This document shows, one piece after another, positions 1 to 7,166 of a DNA stretch of 10,307 nt. Positions within the stretch are counted from its first letter, which is position 1, and every line of letters begins with the position of its first letter. Source of the DNA: Syntrophomonadaceae bacterium (GTDB taxonomy: Bacteria > Bacillota > Dethiobacteria > DTU022); contig PXBM01000195.1 in assembly GCA_003566935.1 (NCBI GenBank), forward strand, positions 1 through 10,307, written 5' to 3'. Under the pieces are notes generated by a model. That model saw only the letters and a list, made by a program, of their open reading frames with translations. It was not told the DNA's origin and ran no database searches. Both the position numbers and the translations under genes were made by a program.

Positions 1-1145
1 AAAAGGTAATTGGTGCGGTCGGAAAAATTAGCTTCCGCAGGGTTGATGAATTGAGGGAACTGGCTGAAAGACTTGAAAATATGAATAACCGTCTTACTCA
101 TTTTCAGGAAGAACTTAAGAAAGCTCGTCACCGGGATCAACCTTTTCAGTTTGAAGATATAATAACCTTAAACCCTGTTATGCTCGATATGATCCGCGAT
201 GCCCGTCAGGCAGCCCAGGGTTTGTCAACAGTTCTGGTAAGCGGGGAAAGCGGTGTCGGTAAAGAGTTGATGGCCCAGGCTGTTCATCAGGCCAGTCCCC
301 GCAATAATCGCCCCTTTGTCAAGGTAAACTGTGCGGCTATACCGGAGAATCTTCTTGAATCAGAATTTTTTGGTTATGTTAGCGGGGCTTTCACCGGAGC
401 CAGTCAGAACGGTAAAGAGGGGCTGCTGGATCGTGCTAACGGGGGAACTTTATTTTTAGATGAAATTGGTGATATGCCCCTTTCACTGCAGGGTAAACTG
501 CTCAGAGTTTTACAGGATCAGGCCTATGAAAGAGTTGGTGATACGGCAACAATAGAAGTTGACATACGTTTTATTGCCGCCACAAACCAGGACCTTGAGG
601 AAAAAGTGAGCAGTGGAGCATTCCGAAAGGATCTGTACTATCGCTTGAATGTGATTCATATGCCAATACCTCCTTTAAGAGAACGGGTTGAGGATATAAA
701 ACCGCTTGTTTTTGCTTTTTTGGCCAAGTATAATGAGATTTTTGGTATGAATGTAAGTGATATAAGCAATGAAGCTTTAAATGCGCTGCGTGCATATAAC
801 TGGCCCGGCAATATTCGGGAATTAGAAAATGTTGTTGAAAGGGCCCTGAATTTTACTGTTGAAGACACAATAAAGCTGGAAAATTTACCGCCTAAATTAC
901 GCAAACATTATACTAAAAGCATTGATGAAAATCAGGGCAGAAAAAGCGACAGCTCCGACTTGAATAGCTCTTTAGACTCAACAGTCCAGGCATACAGGAC
1001 AGAAAGAGAAGAGCAGGAAAAAGAAACAATAACCAGGGCGCTTAACCAGGCGGGTGGAAATAAAAGTGAAGCTGCCCGCATCCTTGGAATCAGTCGCTCC
1101 TGGTTGTATAGAAAAATCGACAGATTTGGCTTGAGAGGTGAATAG
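1..1145 (+). CDS. Sigma-54-dependent transcriptional activator (AAA+ enhancer-binding protein), 5' end outside the window
   Basis: The reading frame is open from the first complete codon at position 3, so the gene starts upstream; a TTG at 51 is only an internal codon. The first visible residues (VIGAVGKISF, then a charged helix) resemble the linker that follows a PAS sensor domain in clostridial activators. The AAA+ domain follows: Walker A GESGVGKE at 243-266, the sigma-54-contacting GAFTGA loop at 384-401, Walker B GGTLFLDEIGD at about 441-473, and the arginine-finger region ending PPLRER near 670-686. After a hydrophilic, Ser/Glu-rich linker comes a Fis-type helix-turn-helix (GGNKSEAARILGISRSWLYR, about 1053-1112). 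The intact GAFTGA loop implies real sigma-54 RNA polymerase activation by ATP-driven remodelling. The signal it senses and its targets cannot be told, because the sensor part is missing. The stop codon lies one base before nudF, suggesting co-transcription. Confidence 0.95.
   Translation, partial: KVIGAVGKISFRRVDELRELAERLENMNNRLTHFQEELKKARHRDQPFQFEDIITLNPVMLDMIRDARQAAQGLSTVLVSGESGVGKELMAQAVHQASPRNNRPFVKVNCAAIPENLLESEFFGYVSGAFTGASQNGKEGLLDRANGGTLFLDEIGDMPLSLQGKLLRVLQDQAYERVGDTATIEVDIRFIAATNQDLEEKVSSGAFRKDLYYRLNVIHMPIPPLRERVEDIKPLVFAFLAKYNEIFGMNVSDISNEALNALRAYNWPGNIRELENVVERALNFTVEDTIKLENLPPKLRKHYTKSIDENQGRKSDSSDLNSSLDSTVQAYRTEREEQEKETITRALNQAGGNKSEAARILGISRSWLYRKIDRFGLRGE
1134..1140 (+). promoter_or_regulatory. 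Ribosome binding site of nudF, inside the end of the upstream gene
   Basis: AGAGGTG lies six bases before the ATG at 1147 and overlaps the last codons of the activator gene. It supports ATG 1147 over the in-frame GTG at 1138, which falls inside this motif and would have no site of its own. Confidence 0.7.
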
Positions 1146-1146
1146 A

Positions 1147-1689
1147 ATGAGTGAATATTTAAGTGAAAAAACTTTATCGAGCAGTTACCTTTACCGTGGT
1201 AGGATCATAAATGTGCGGCAGGATAGGGTCCAGGCATCCGGAAACCAGGTTGCTTTCAGGGAGATTGTCGAACACCCAGGTGCAGTGGCCATACTTGCTC
1301 TTGATGAAGAGAACAATCTGGTCCTGGTTAAACAACACCGACAGCCAGCCGGTGAGATATTACTTGAGATTCCCGCCGGCAAATTGGAGGCCGGAGAAGA
1401 TCCCATGGAATGCGCGAAGCGAGAAATGTCTGAAGAAACCGGATTGGAAGGAGCATCCTGGCAGGAACTATTTGCTTTTTATCCATCACCGGGCTTTTGT
1501 GATGAAATAATATATCTTTTCAAAGTAGAGGATTTAAACAAAGCTGCAGCACCTGTCACGGATCCGGAAGAAAAAATATCAGTCATTAAGCTTCCCCTTA
1601 AAGATGTCAAAGCTATGATCATGAATGGAGAAATAAAAGACGGCAAGACGATTATTGCTATGCAATATGCTATGATCAGCAATTGTTAA
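1147..1689 (+). CDS. nudF: ADP-ribose pyrophosphatase (Nudix hydrolase)
   Basis: This 180-residue protein should hydrolyse ADP-ribose to AMP and ribose 5-phosphate in the cytosol, clearing a reactive NAD breakdown product. The Nudix box is complete at residues 78-100: G, five residues, E, seven residues, then REMSEETGL, which holds the Mg-binding glutamates. About 15 residues later SPGFCDE (114-120) matches the loop seen in ADP-ribose-specific Nudix enzymes rather than in MutT or Ap4A hydrolases. The family's N-terminal strand region (YRGRIINVRQDRV) is also present. Length is normal. I chose ATG 1147 because of the upstream AGAGGTG. nudF next to xerD is a recurring Firmicutes association; in Bacillus subtilis spoIIM and fur lie between them, and both are absent here. 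Specificity rests on motifs only, so another nucleoside-diphosphate sugar remains possible. Confidence 0.9.
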   Translation: MSEYLSEKTLSSSYLYRGRIINVRQDRVQASGNQVAFREIVEHPGAVAILALDEENNLVLVKQHRQPAGEILLEIPAGKLEAGEDPMECAKREMSEETGLEGASWQELFAFYPSPGFCDEIIYLFKVEDLNKAAAPVTDPEEKISVIKLPLKDVKAMIMNGEIKDGKTIIAMQYAMISNC

Positions 1690-1691
1690 AC

Positions 1692-1729
1692 TAGACATTA
1701 TTTTTTTTATTTTTGTGCATGAATGTCTA
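1692..1729 (+). repeat. Inverted repeat with 8-bp arms in the nudF-xerD gap
   Basis: TAGACATT at 1692-1699 is exactly complementary to AATGTCTA at 1722-1729. The arms are separated by a 22-base, T-rich spacer. The wide loop and AT-rich arms make it a weak RNA hairpin, and no T-run follows the second arm, so it does not look like an intrinsic terminator. It could be an operator-type site for xerD or a chance match in AT-rich DNA. The rest of the 1690-1804 gap holds nothing I recognise apart from the xerD ribosome binding site (GAGGG at 1789-1793). Confidence 0.35.
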
Positions 1730-1804
1730 TTACAGGCAGGTAAATTGTTGGTTTATGTTGAACTACTAATAATTCAAGCTTTCATTACGAGGGAAATTAA
1801 TATT

Positions 1805-2692
1805 ATGCAGGATCACCTTAAAAACTATACAAACTATCTTTCCGTAGAAAAAGGTTTATCAATCAATACTCTTGATTCGTATAAACGGGATCTGAATAAA
1901 CTTATTAAGTATTTGAACGAACAAAAGTTAGAAAGCCCTGACCTGATAGATCGTGATTCTATAAACTCATTTATTGTTATGCTGAAAAAGAATGGATATG
2001 CTTCCTCATCTATATCACGCTGCACAGCATCAATTCGTTCTTTTTTTAATTTTTTATTACAAGAAGGGATTATTACTGATAATCCTGCCCTGCAGCTTAA
2101 CTCGCCCAAAATAGAAAAAAAACTGCCCAGGGTATTAAATACAAAGGAAGTAGATCTGCTGCTCAGCCAGCCCAAAAAAAGCAATCAAAATGGACTCAGA
2201 GACAAAGCAATGCTTGAACTGCTTTATGCTTCTGGTATAAGGGTTTCAGAGCTAATTTCTCTTGATATAAATGATTTTGATCCCCATGTTGGTTTCTTGC
2301 GCTGTCGCGGCAAGGGTATGAAAGAGCGCATCGTTCCGGTTGGCTCTGTTGCCATTAATCATGTAAGCGAATATCTAAATACCTCCAGGGCAAAGCTGCT
2401 TAGAATAAATAATGAACCTGCCCTTTTTATTAACCACCACGGGAAGAGAATGACAAGACAGGGATTTTGGAAAATATTAAAAAAATATGCTCGTCAATCT
2501 GGTATAAATGGGGAAATCACTCCTCATACCCTTCGTCATTCGTTTGCCACGCATCTTTTGGAGAATGGAGCAGATTTACGTTCTGTGCAGGAAATGCTCG
2601 GCCACTCCGATATCTCTACCACCCAAATTTATACACAGATCACCAGGCGTAAAATCAGGGAAATTTATGATCAGACCCACCCCAGGGCTTGA
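1805..2692 (+). CDS. xerD: Site-specific tyrosine recombinase XerD
   Basis: With a Xer partner, XerD resolves chromosome dimers at the dif site near the terminus during division. The 295-residue product has an N-terminal SAM-like DNA-binding domain (about 1-90) and a C-terminal catalytic domain. All catalytic residues are visible: Arg146 (SGIRVSEL), Lys170 (CRGKG), His241 and Arg244 (HTLRH), His267 (LGHSD) and the nucleophile Tyr276 (TQIYTQ). The ending HPRA is typical of XerD and favours it over XerC or a phage integrase. ATG 1805 gives the family's usual start and length and has GAGGG eleven bases upstream; the frame is open back to an ATG at 1715, but that would add 30 residues unlike the family. 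There is no sign of an integrated element nearby, so this is the housekeeping recombinase. Confidence 0.95.
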   Translation: MQDHLKNYTNYLSVEKGLSINTLDSYKRDLNKLIKYLNEQKLESPDLIDRDSINSFIVMLKKNGYASSSISRCTASIRSFFNFLLQEGIITDNPALQLNSPKIEKKLPRVLNTKEVDLLLSQPKKSNQNGLRDKAMLELLYASGIRVSELISLDINDFDPHVGFLRCRGKGMKERIVPVGSVAINHVSEYLNTSRAKLLRINNEPALFINHHGKRMTRQGFWKILKKYARQSGINGEITPHTLRHSFATHLLENGADLRSVQEMLGHSDISTTQIYTQITRRKIREIYDQTHPRA

Positions 2693-2735
2693 TTTAATAA
2701 TTGCTTTTGCTCTTTCATTTTAAAAGCCCCGAAAT

Positions 2736-2795
2736 TATAGTAAAATATGAGTGGTTGCAATTTATGAAATTATTCAAATCATAAGTTTTACTGTA
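2736..2795 (+). repeat. 60-base imperfect inverted repeat (predicted hairpin) upstream of the nucleotidyltransferase gene
   Basis: Outer arms: TATAGTAAAA (2736-2745) pairs with TTTTACTGTA (2786-2795), ten pairs including one G-T wobble. After a two-base bulge (2784-2785) pairing resumes with TATGA (2746-2750) against TCATA (2779-2783), then TTG (2755-2757) with CAA (2775-2777), and an inner AATTT/AAATT (2759-2763 with 2767-2771) closes on a three-base loop. Most of the block is therefore self-complementary. No T-run follows, so it is not a standard terminator. TATAGT and TAAAAT in the left arm resemble a -10 box, but no good -35 box sits at the right distance. It may be a 5'-leader structure or a protein-binding palindrome. 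The rest of the 2693-2831 gap has only a short GCTTTT/AAAAGC pair (2703-2727). Confidence 0.55.
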
Positions 2796-2831
2796 TGTGA
2801 ATCAATGTTTTAGAAAGTGTGGTTTTCTTTA

Positions 2832-5504
2832 GTGGATGTAATTATTACACATACAAATGGCGATTTTGATGCGTTGGCTGCCCTGGTATTAGCTTCTAAA
2901 ATACATCCTAACAGTCTTGTGATTTTACCTGAACCCCAGCATACCAATGTTCGCTCCTTTATTAATCTTTACCGCGATTTACTTCCCTTAAGCGATCCCG
3001 GAGAACTTAATACAGAGGAGATTGAAAACGTAATAGTTGTTGATACTAATAAAAAAGATAGGCTGGGCAAATGGCACTATATCCTTGACTATGCCGTGCA
3101 GGTAATCCTATACGATCATCATCCCGGTCAGCCGGACTTTGATACAGACTTAATAAGTCTCGAGGATATCGGTTCAACAACAACGATTTTATTTGAAGAG
3201 CTGCAGGCACGAAACATTGGATTGACTGAATTTGAAGCAACCCTGATGGCTCTCGGAATTTATGAAGATACAGGATGCCTTACTTATGATATTACTACTT
3301 CAAGAGATGCCAGTGCTGTTGCTGCCTTATGGAAATATGATCCCAATACGAGGCTGATCCAGGAGTACCTTCGTTCACCCTTAACAGAAATCCAGAAAGA
3401 ACTGCTGGAGAAACTGATCCGAAATAGTGAGCTGTTGGAAATTAACCGACGCAGAGTCTTGATCAGCATGACTGTTCTGGATGAATATGTTGTTGGAGCT
3501 GCAGTGTTACTGCAGCTTTTAGATGAAATTGAAGACGCAGGCCTGACTTTGATCATAATTCAGATGACAAATGCTATTTATCTTGCCGCCCGTTCAAAAG
3601 ATGAAGACTTGAACTTGTTAGAACTGTTGGCGCCTTTTAATGTTAAAGGGTACCCGGCTGTTGTTTCTGCCCACTTTAAGGGAGTTAAGGCCGAAGAAGT
3701 AAAGCAGCAGGTTATCGAGTTCCTCAAGTATTACCTTCCGCCTGCTATAACTGCAGGTAAAGCGGCTTCAAAACCTGTTTTTACATTAAAAAGCGATCTA
3801 ACCCTGAATGAGGCGAATGACATCCTTGCTGAGCACAGCTTTAAGGGATGCCCTGTTGTTGAAGAAGGCAAAATGGTTGGAATAATCTCGCGGCGTGACA
3901 TACGTAAAGGAATACGCAGTGACCTGGGGCATGCCCCTCTAAAAGGTTATATGACCCGGGAAGTGATCACCGCATCACCGGAGCAGCCATTAAATGAACT
4001 GCGACGCCTGATGATCGAGGAAAATATTGGCAGGGTGCCCCTGGTTGATGAGGAAGGCAGCCTGGTGGGCATTATTACCCGTTCTGACATATTGCGTTAC
4101 TTAAACTCCCTCGATCGCCGGGGCAGATCCTTAAAAGCCAGGCTTTACAAGAAAGAGGAGCAGGACAGTGATTATAAACAGGACTACAGTAAAAGTATGC
4201 CTCTTGAAAACCTTGCCTCAATCATGGATGAGGGCCTGCCTCAAAAACTTAGGGAGCTGTTAACAGAGGTCAGCCTGCTGGCCGGTCAGGAAAAGATCAA
4301 TGTCTACCTGGTCGGAGGTATTATAAGGGATCTGCTCATAGGCTATCCACCGGAGCAGGATCTCGACTTTGTGGTAATCGGGGATGCTGTCGATTTTACT
4401 TTCAAGCTGCAAAATAAACTCGGAGGCAGTATCAGGCATTTTACCCAGTTCGGCACAGCTTCACTGGAATTAGAGGATGGCTTAAGACTGGACCTGGTGA
4501 CTGCCCGTAAAGAGTTTTACACTTCACCGGCTGCCCTGCCCAGGATAGAAAAATCCGGTTTGAAAAACGATCTTTTCAGACGTGATTTCACTATTAATAC
4601 TATGGCCTGCTCGCTTGAAAAAGATAATTACGGTGATTTCATTGACTATTACAACGGTAAAAAAGACCTGGAAAAGAGTATTATCAGGGTCCTTTACCAG
4701 CAAAGTTTTATTGACGATCCTTTAAGGATATTACGGGCAGTTCGTTTCGAGCAGAGATACAACTTTGAAATTGAACCGAAAACATTAAAGTTACTTCATA
4801 AAGCTGTCCAAAAAAAAGTATTAGGCAAAGTCAGCAGGCAGCGTTTGAACCAGGAGCTAAAACTGATCTATAGAGAGCCTTCACCCGTTAAAATACTTAA
4901 ACGATTATTCAATCTTAACTTAATGCCCTTCCTTTATCCTGAAGCAGAAATTGACCAAAAAGCCTGGCAAACTCTTTTCCGATTGGAAAAGGTGTTGTCC
5001 TGGGTGCAAAGCCGGGGTTGGGAAGAAGATCCTGATTTTGAAGTAGCCTATTTAAGCGGGTTGCTTTGCAATTTGGAATCTCAAGACCGGTCTGCTATAA
5101 TTAAAAAGTTGTATCTATCCCGGGAAAGGGAAGATACTATAAAAAAATCCTGCGAGGAAGCGCCTGCTGTCCTGGAAAAACTTAAACAGTCAGATTTAAA
5201 TCCCAGTGCAGTAGTTAATTACCTTGAGCCTCTTCCGGTCGAAGCAATTTTGCTTTCCTATACTCAGACTGATAATACCAAGGTCAGGGAGTATTTGAAG
5301 CTATACATGGACGGCCTGAGATATATAAGACCAAGGTTGAGAGGCGGAGACTTAAAAGAACTGGGTGTAAAGCCCGGCCCACTTTACCGGAAAATAATTG
5401 ATAGTTTGAAGCAGGCAGTGTTAGACGGTGAAGTCCGCACTCCCCAGGAAGAACTGGACTTTGTAATAAATTATTTGAAAGCAGCACAAGAAAAAGAGGA
5501 GTGA
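2832..5504 (+). CDS. DHH phosphoesterase / CBS pair / tRNA nucleotidyltransferase (poly(A) polymerase family) fusion
   Basis: This 890-residue protein has four parts. The DHH domain keeps its metal-binding motifs: D11/D13 (NGDFDAL), D71 (VVDTN), D95-H97 (DHH) and D146 (EDTG). A DHHA1-like region follows (about 205-300). Two CBS domains (about 316-357 and 373-424), which usually sense adenine nucleotides, come next. Last is a class II nucleotidyltransferase: LVGGIIRD near 493, catalytic D510 and D512 (DLDFVV), RRDFTIN at 583, DDPLRILRAVRF at 628, and the C-terminal GDLKELGVKPGPLY motif near 839. The family adds C or A residues to tRNA 3' ends, or poly(A) tails; which one cannot be read from the motifs. 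I prefer GTG 2832 (MDVIITHTN), which fits the family start, over GTG 2817. The ribosome binding site is weak (AAAGTG or GTGTGG), unlike its neighbours. Confidence 0.9.
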   Translation: MDVIITHTNGDFDALAALVLASKIHPNSLVILPEPQHTNVRSFINLYRDLLPLSDPGELNTEEIENVIVVDTNKKDRLGKWHYILDYAVQVILYDHHPGQPDFDTDLISLEDIGSTTTILFEELQARNIGLTEFEATLMALGIYEDTGCLTYDITTSRDASAVAALWKYDPNTRLIQEYLRSPLTEIQKELLEKLIRNSELLEINRRRVLISMTVLDEYVVGAAVLLQLLDEIEDAGLTLIIIQMTNAIYLAARSKDEDLNLLELLAPFNVKGYPAVVSAHFKGVKAEEVKQQVIEFLKYYLPPAITAGKAASKPVFTLKSDLTLNEANDILAEHSFKGCPVVEEGKMVGIISRRDIRKGIRSDLGHAPLKGYMTREVITASPEQPLNELRRLMIEENIGRVPLVDEEGSLVGIITRSDILRYLNSLDRRGRSLKARLYKKEEQDSDYKQDYSKSMPLENLASIMDEGLPQKLRELLTEVSLLAGQEKINVYLVGGIIRDLLIGYPPEQDLDFVVIGDAVDFTFKLQNKLGGSIRHFTQFGTASLELEDGLRLDLVTARKEFYTSPAALPRIEKSGLKNDLFRRDFTINTMACSLEKDNYGDFIDYYNGKKDLEKSIIRVLYQQSFIDDPLRILRAVRFEQRYNFEIEPKTLKLLHKAVQKKVLGKVSRQRLNQELKLIYREPSPVKILKRLFNLNLMPFLYPEAEIDQKAWQTLFRLEKVLSWVQSRGWEEDPDFEVAYLSGLLCNLESQDRSAIIKKLYLSREREDTIKKSCEEAPAVLEKLKQSDLNPSAVVNYLEPLPVEAILLSYTQTDNTKVREYLKLYMDGLRYIRPRLRGGDLKELGVKPGPLYRKIIDSLKQAVLDGEVRTPQEELDFVINYLKAAQEKEE

Positions 5505-5510
5505 ACTTAA

Positions 5511-6149
5511 ATGATTTTTGGTTTAGATCCTGTAATAATTGCTTTACGCATACCGATTTTATTGATTGTTATAACGGTTCATGAGTTTGCTCACGCCCGC
5601 ATGGCTTATCATTTTGGTGATTCAACCGCACACAGCCAGGGGAGGATGAACCTAAACCCCATAAACCATCTCGATCCGATCGGGTCCTTGATGATCCTTC
5701 TGGTTGGATTCGGCTGGGCCAAGCCGGTTCCGATTAATCCTTATAATTTCAGCCAGTATCGCTCAGGTTTACGCTGGGTATCATTTGCCGGCCCTCTATC
5801 TAACCTGGTCCTGGCTTTTGCGTGCTTGCTGGTATTTACCTACCTGGTAAACGCAGGCTTGATTGTCTTTGGCGGTTTACCCTTTGAGTTCTTCCAGCAG
5901 CTAATTATTATCAATATTTACCTGGCACTTTTTAACCTGGTACCCATTCCGCCCCTTGACGGTTCAAAAATACTGATGTCTTTTTTGCCTGATTCTTACC
6001 TGGGAATATATCAGCAACTTGAGCGCTACGGCCCAATCCTACTGCTGATGTTTATTTTCCTGGGTGTATTCAGAATAATCATATTTCCCCTGGCAAATTT
6101 TATTTTACAGTTTTACAGTATTATAATCAGTTTTCTGCCAGGTCTTTAA
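5511..6149 (+). CDS. Site-2-type intramembrane zinc metalloprotease (peptidase M50, YwhC/Rv-type short form)
   Basis: This 212-residue polytopic membrane protein is probably an intramembrane metalloprotease. The zinc motif HEFAH is at residues 24-28 within the first membrane segment, and the third ligand is Asp150 in the later motif NLVPIPPLDG (142-151). AGPLSN (93-98) is a conserved membrane-embedded loop of the family. Hydrophobic segments lie at roughly 8-28, 55-70, 90-120, 127-147 and 174-208. There is no PDZ domain, so this is the short group rather than the RseP or SpoIVFB types; its substrate is unknown. GAGGAG at 5496-5501 overlaps the end of the preceding gene, nine bases before the ATG. 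The six-base gap to the nucleotidyltransferase gene and 25 bases to trpS place it in one operon. Confidence 0.9.
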   Translation: MIFGLDPVIIALRIPILLIVITVHEFAHARMAYHFGDSTAHSQGRMNLNPINHLDPIGSLMILLVGFGWAKPVPINPYNFSQYRSGLRWVSFAGPLSNLVLAFACLLVFTYLVNAGLIVFGGLPFEFFQQLIIINIYLALFNLVPIPPLDGSKILMSFLPDSYLGIYQQLERYGPILLLMFIFLGVFRIIIFPLANFILQFYSIIISFLPGL

Positions 6150-6174
6150 CCGAAGAACAGGAGGAGTCATAATA

Positions 6175-7161
6175 ATGGACAAAAAAAGAGTCTTTTCAGG
6201 AATCCAGGCTACGGGAAGCCTGCATCTGGGCAACTACCTGGGTGCTATTAAAAACTGGGTGAAAATGCAGGAGCAGTTCGATAACTACTTCTGTGTTGTA
6301 GACCTGCATACTATAACTGTTCCCCAGGATCCGGAACTGTTGCGGAATAATGTCAGGGAAGTGGCCGGACTGTTGTTTGCTGCTGGCCTTAATGAAAAAA
6401 GCTCTGTTGTTTTCATACAATCCCATGTCAGGGCCCATTCTGAATTGGCCTGGCTGCTAAACTGTATTACACCAATGGGCTGGCTGCACCGTATGACCCA
6501 GTTTAAAGAAAAATCAGAGACACAGAAAGAAGAAGTCAGTATTAGTCTTTTCGATTACCCTGTCCTCCAGGCGGCAGATATTCTGTTATATGATACCCAC
6601 CTGGTTCCGGTTGGCGAAGATCAAAAACAGCATATTGAGTTAAGCAGGGATATAGCCCAGCGTTTTAACTACCGCTATGGTGATGTTTTTGTCCTGCCTG
6701 ATGCCATGATCCCTCCTGTCGGTGGCAGAGTTATGGGCCTTGCCAATCCTGAGAAAAAAATGAGCAAGAGTGAGGACAATAAGAACGATGCGATATTTCT
6801 GCTTGATACTCCCGATCAAATTAGGTCCAAGCTGAAAAAAGCAACAACCGACTCGATGCGGGATATTAAATTTGACGAAAACAGATCGGGTATTTATAAT
6901 CTTTTAACCATTTATCAGCTTTTAACAGGTAAAGAACGCAAGGAAATCGAAGAGCATTTTTACGGTAAAAGTTACAAAGATTTAAAAGAACAGCTGGCTG
7001 AAGTTGTTATTGAAAGTTTGCGTCCCCTTCAAGAACGTTACCGTGAGTTGACCGGTGAACAAGGTTACCTGGATGAAATGCTGTCCATTGGCGCAGAGAA
7101 AGCGGATGCAAGGGCTGAAGAGAAACTGAGCCAGGTTTATAAAAAAATTGGTCTGAGGTAA
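6175..7161 (+). CDS. trpS: Tryptophanyl-tRNA synthetase
   Basis: TrpRS charges tRNA(Trp) with tryptophan using ATP. It is a class I enzyme, and both signature motifs are visible: the HIGH-equivalent HLGN at residues 17-20 (after SGIQATGS) and MSKS at 196-199 (PEKKMSKSEDN). The family's GEDQKQHIELSRD (147-159) and the tryptophan-pocket region DYPVLQAADILLYD (127-140) are intact. The length of 328 residues is normal for the bacterial enzyme. AGGAGGAG at 6159-6166 lies eight bases before the ATG. Only 25 bases separate it from the protease gene, so there is no room for a T-box leader, which often controls trpS in Firmicutes; it must be expressed from an upstream promoter. scpA follows after five bases. 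Confidence 0.98.
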   Translation: MDKKRVFSGIQATGSLHLGNYLGAIKNWVKMQEQFDNYFCVVDLHTITVPQDPELLRNNVREVAGLLFAAGLNEKSSVVFIQSHVRAHSELAWLLNCITPMGWLHRMTQFKEKSETQKEEVSISLFDYPVLQAADILLYDTHLVPVGEDQKQHIELSRDIAQRFNYRYGDVFVLPDAMIPPVGGRVMGLANPEKKMSKSEDNKNDAIFLLDTPDQIRSKLKKATTDSMRDIKFDENRSGIYNLLTIYQLLTGKERKEIEEHFYGKSYKDLKEQLAEVVIESLRPLQERYRELTGEQGYLDEMLSIGAEKADARAEEKLSQVYKKIGLR

Positions 7162-7166
7162 TATTT

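Noticed and set aside
656..904. Reading frames on the minus strand, here and opposite other genes
   Set aside because: They lie opposite clearly identified genes, lack ribosome binding sites and recognisable domains, and are shadows of the coding strand.
1715..1804. In-frame N-terminal extension of XerD from an ATG at 1715
   Set aside because: The 30 extra residues do not resemble the family, part of the stretch lies in the inverted repeat, and ATG 1805 has its own GAGGG and gives the normal 295-residue length.
2703..2727. Possible terminator after xerD (GCTTTT pairing with AAAAGC)
   Set aside because: Only six weak pairs with a 13-base loop, and no T-run follows the second arm.
2747..2784. 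Two six-codon reading frames (ATG 2747 and ATG 2764, overlapping at ATGA) inside the hairpin before the nucleotidyltransferase gene
   Set aside because: No ribosome binding site for the first, no meaningful composition such as a run of one amino acid, and very short frames are expected by chance.
3066..3084. Sigma-54-like promoter (TGGCAC followed by TTGA)
   Set aside because: The spacing is seven bases instead of five, the -12 GC is missing, and it lies inside the nucleotidyltransferase coding region.
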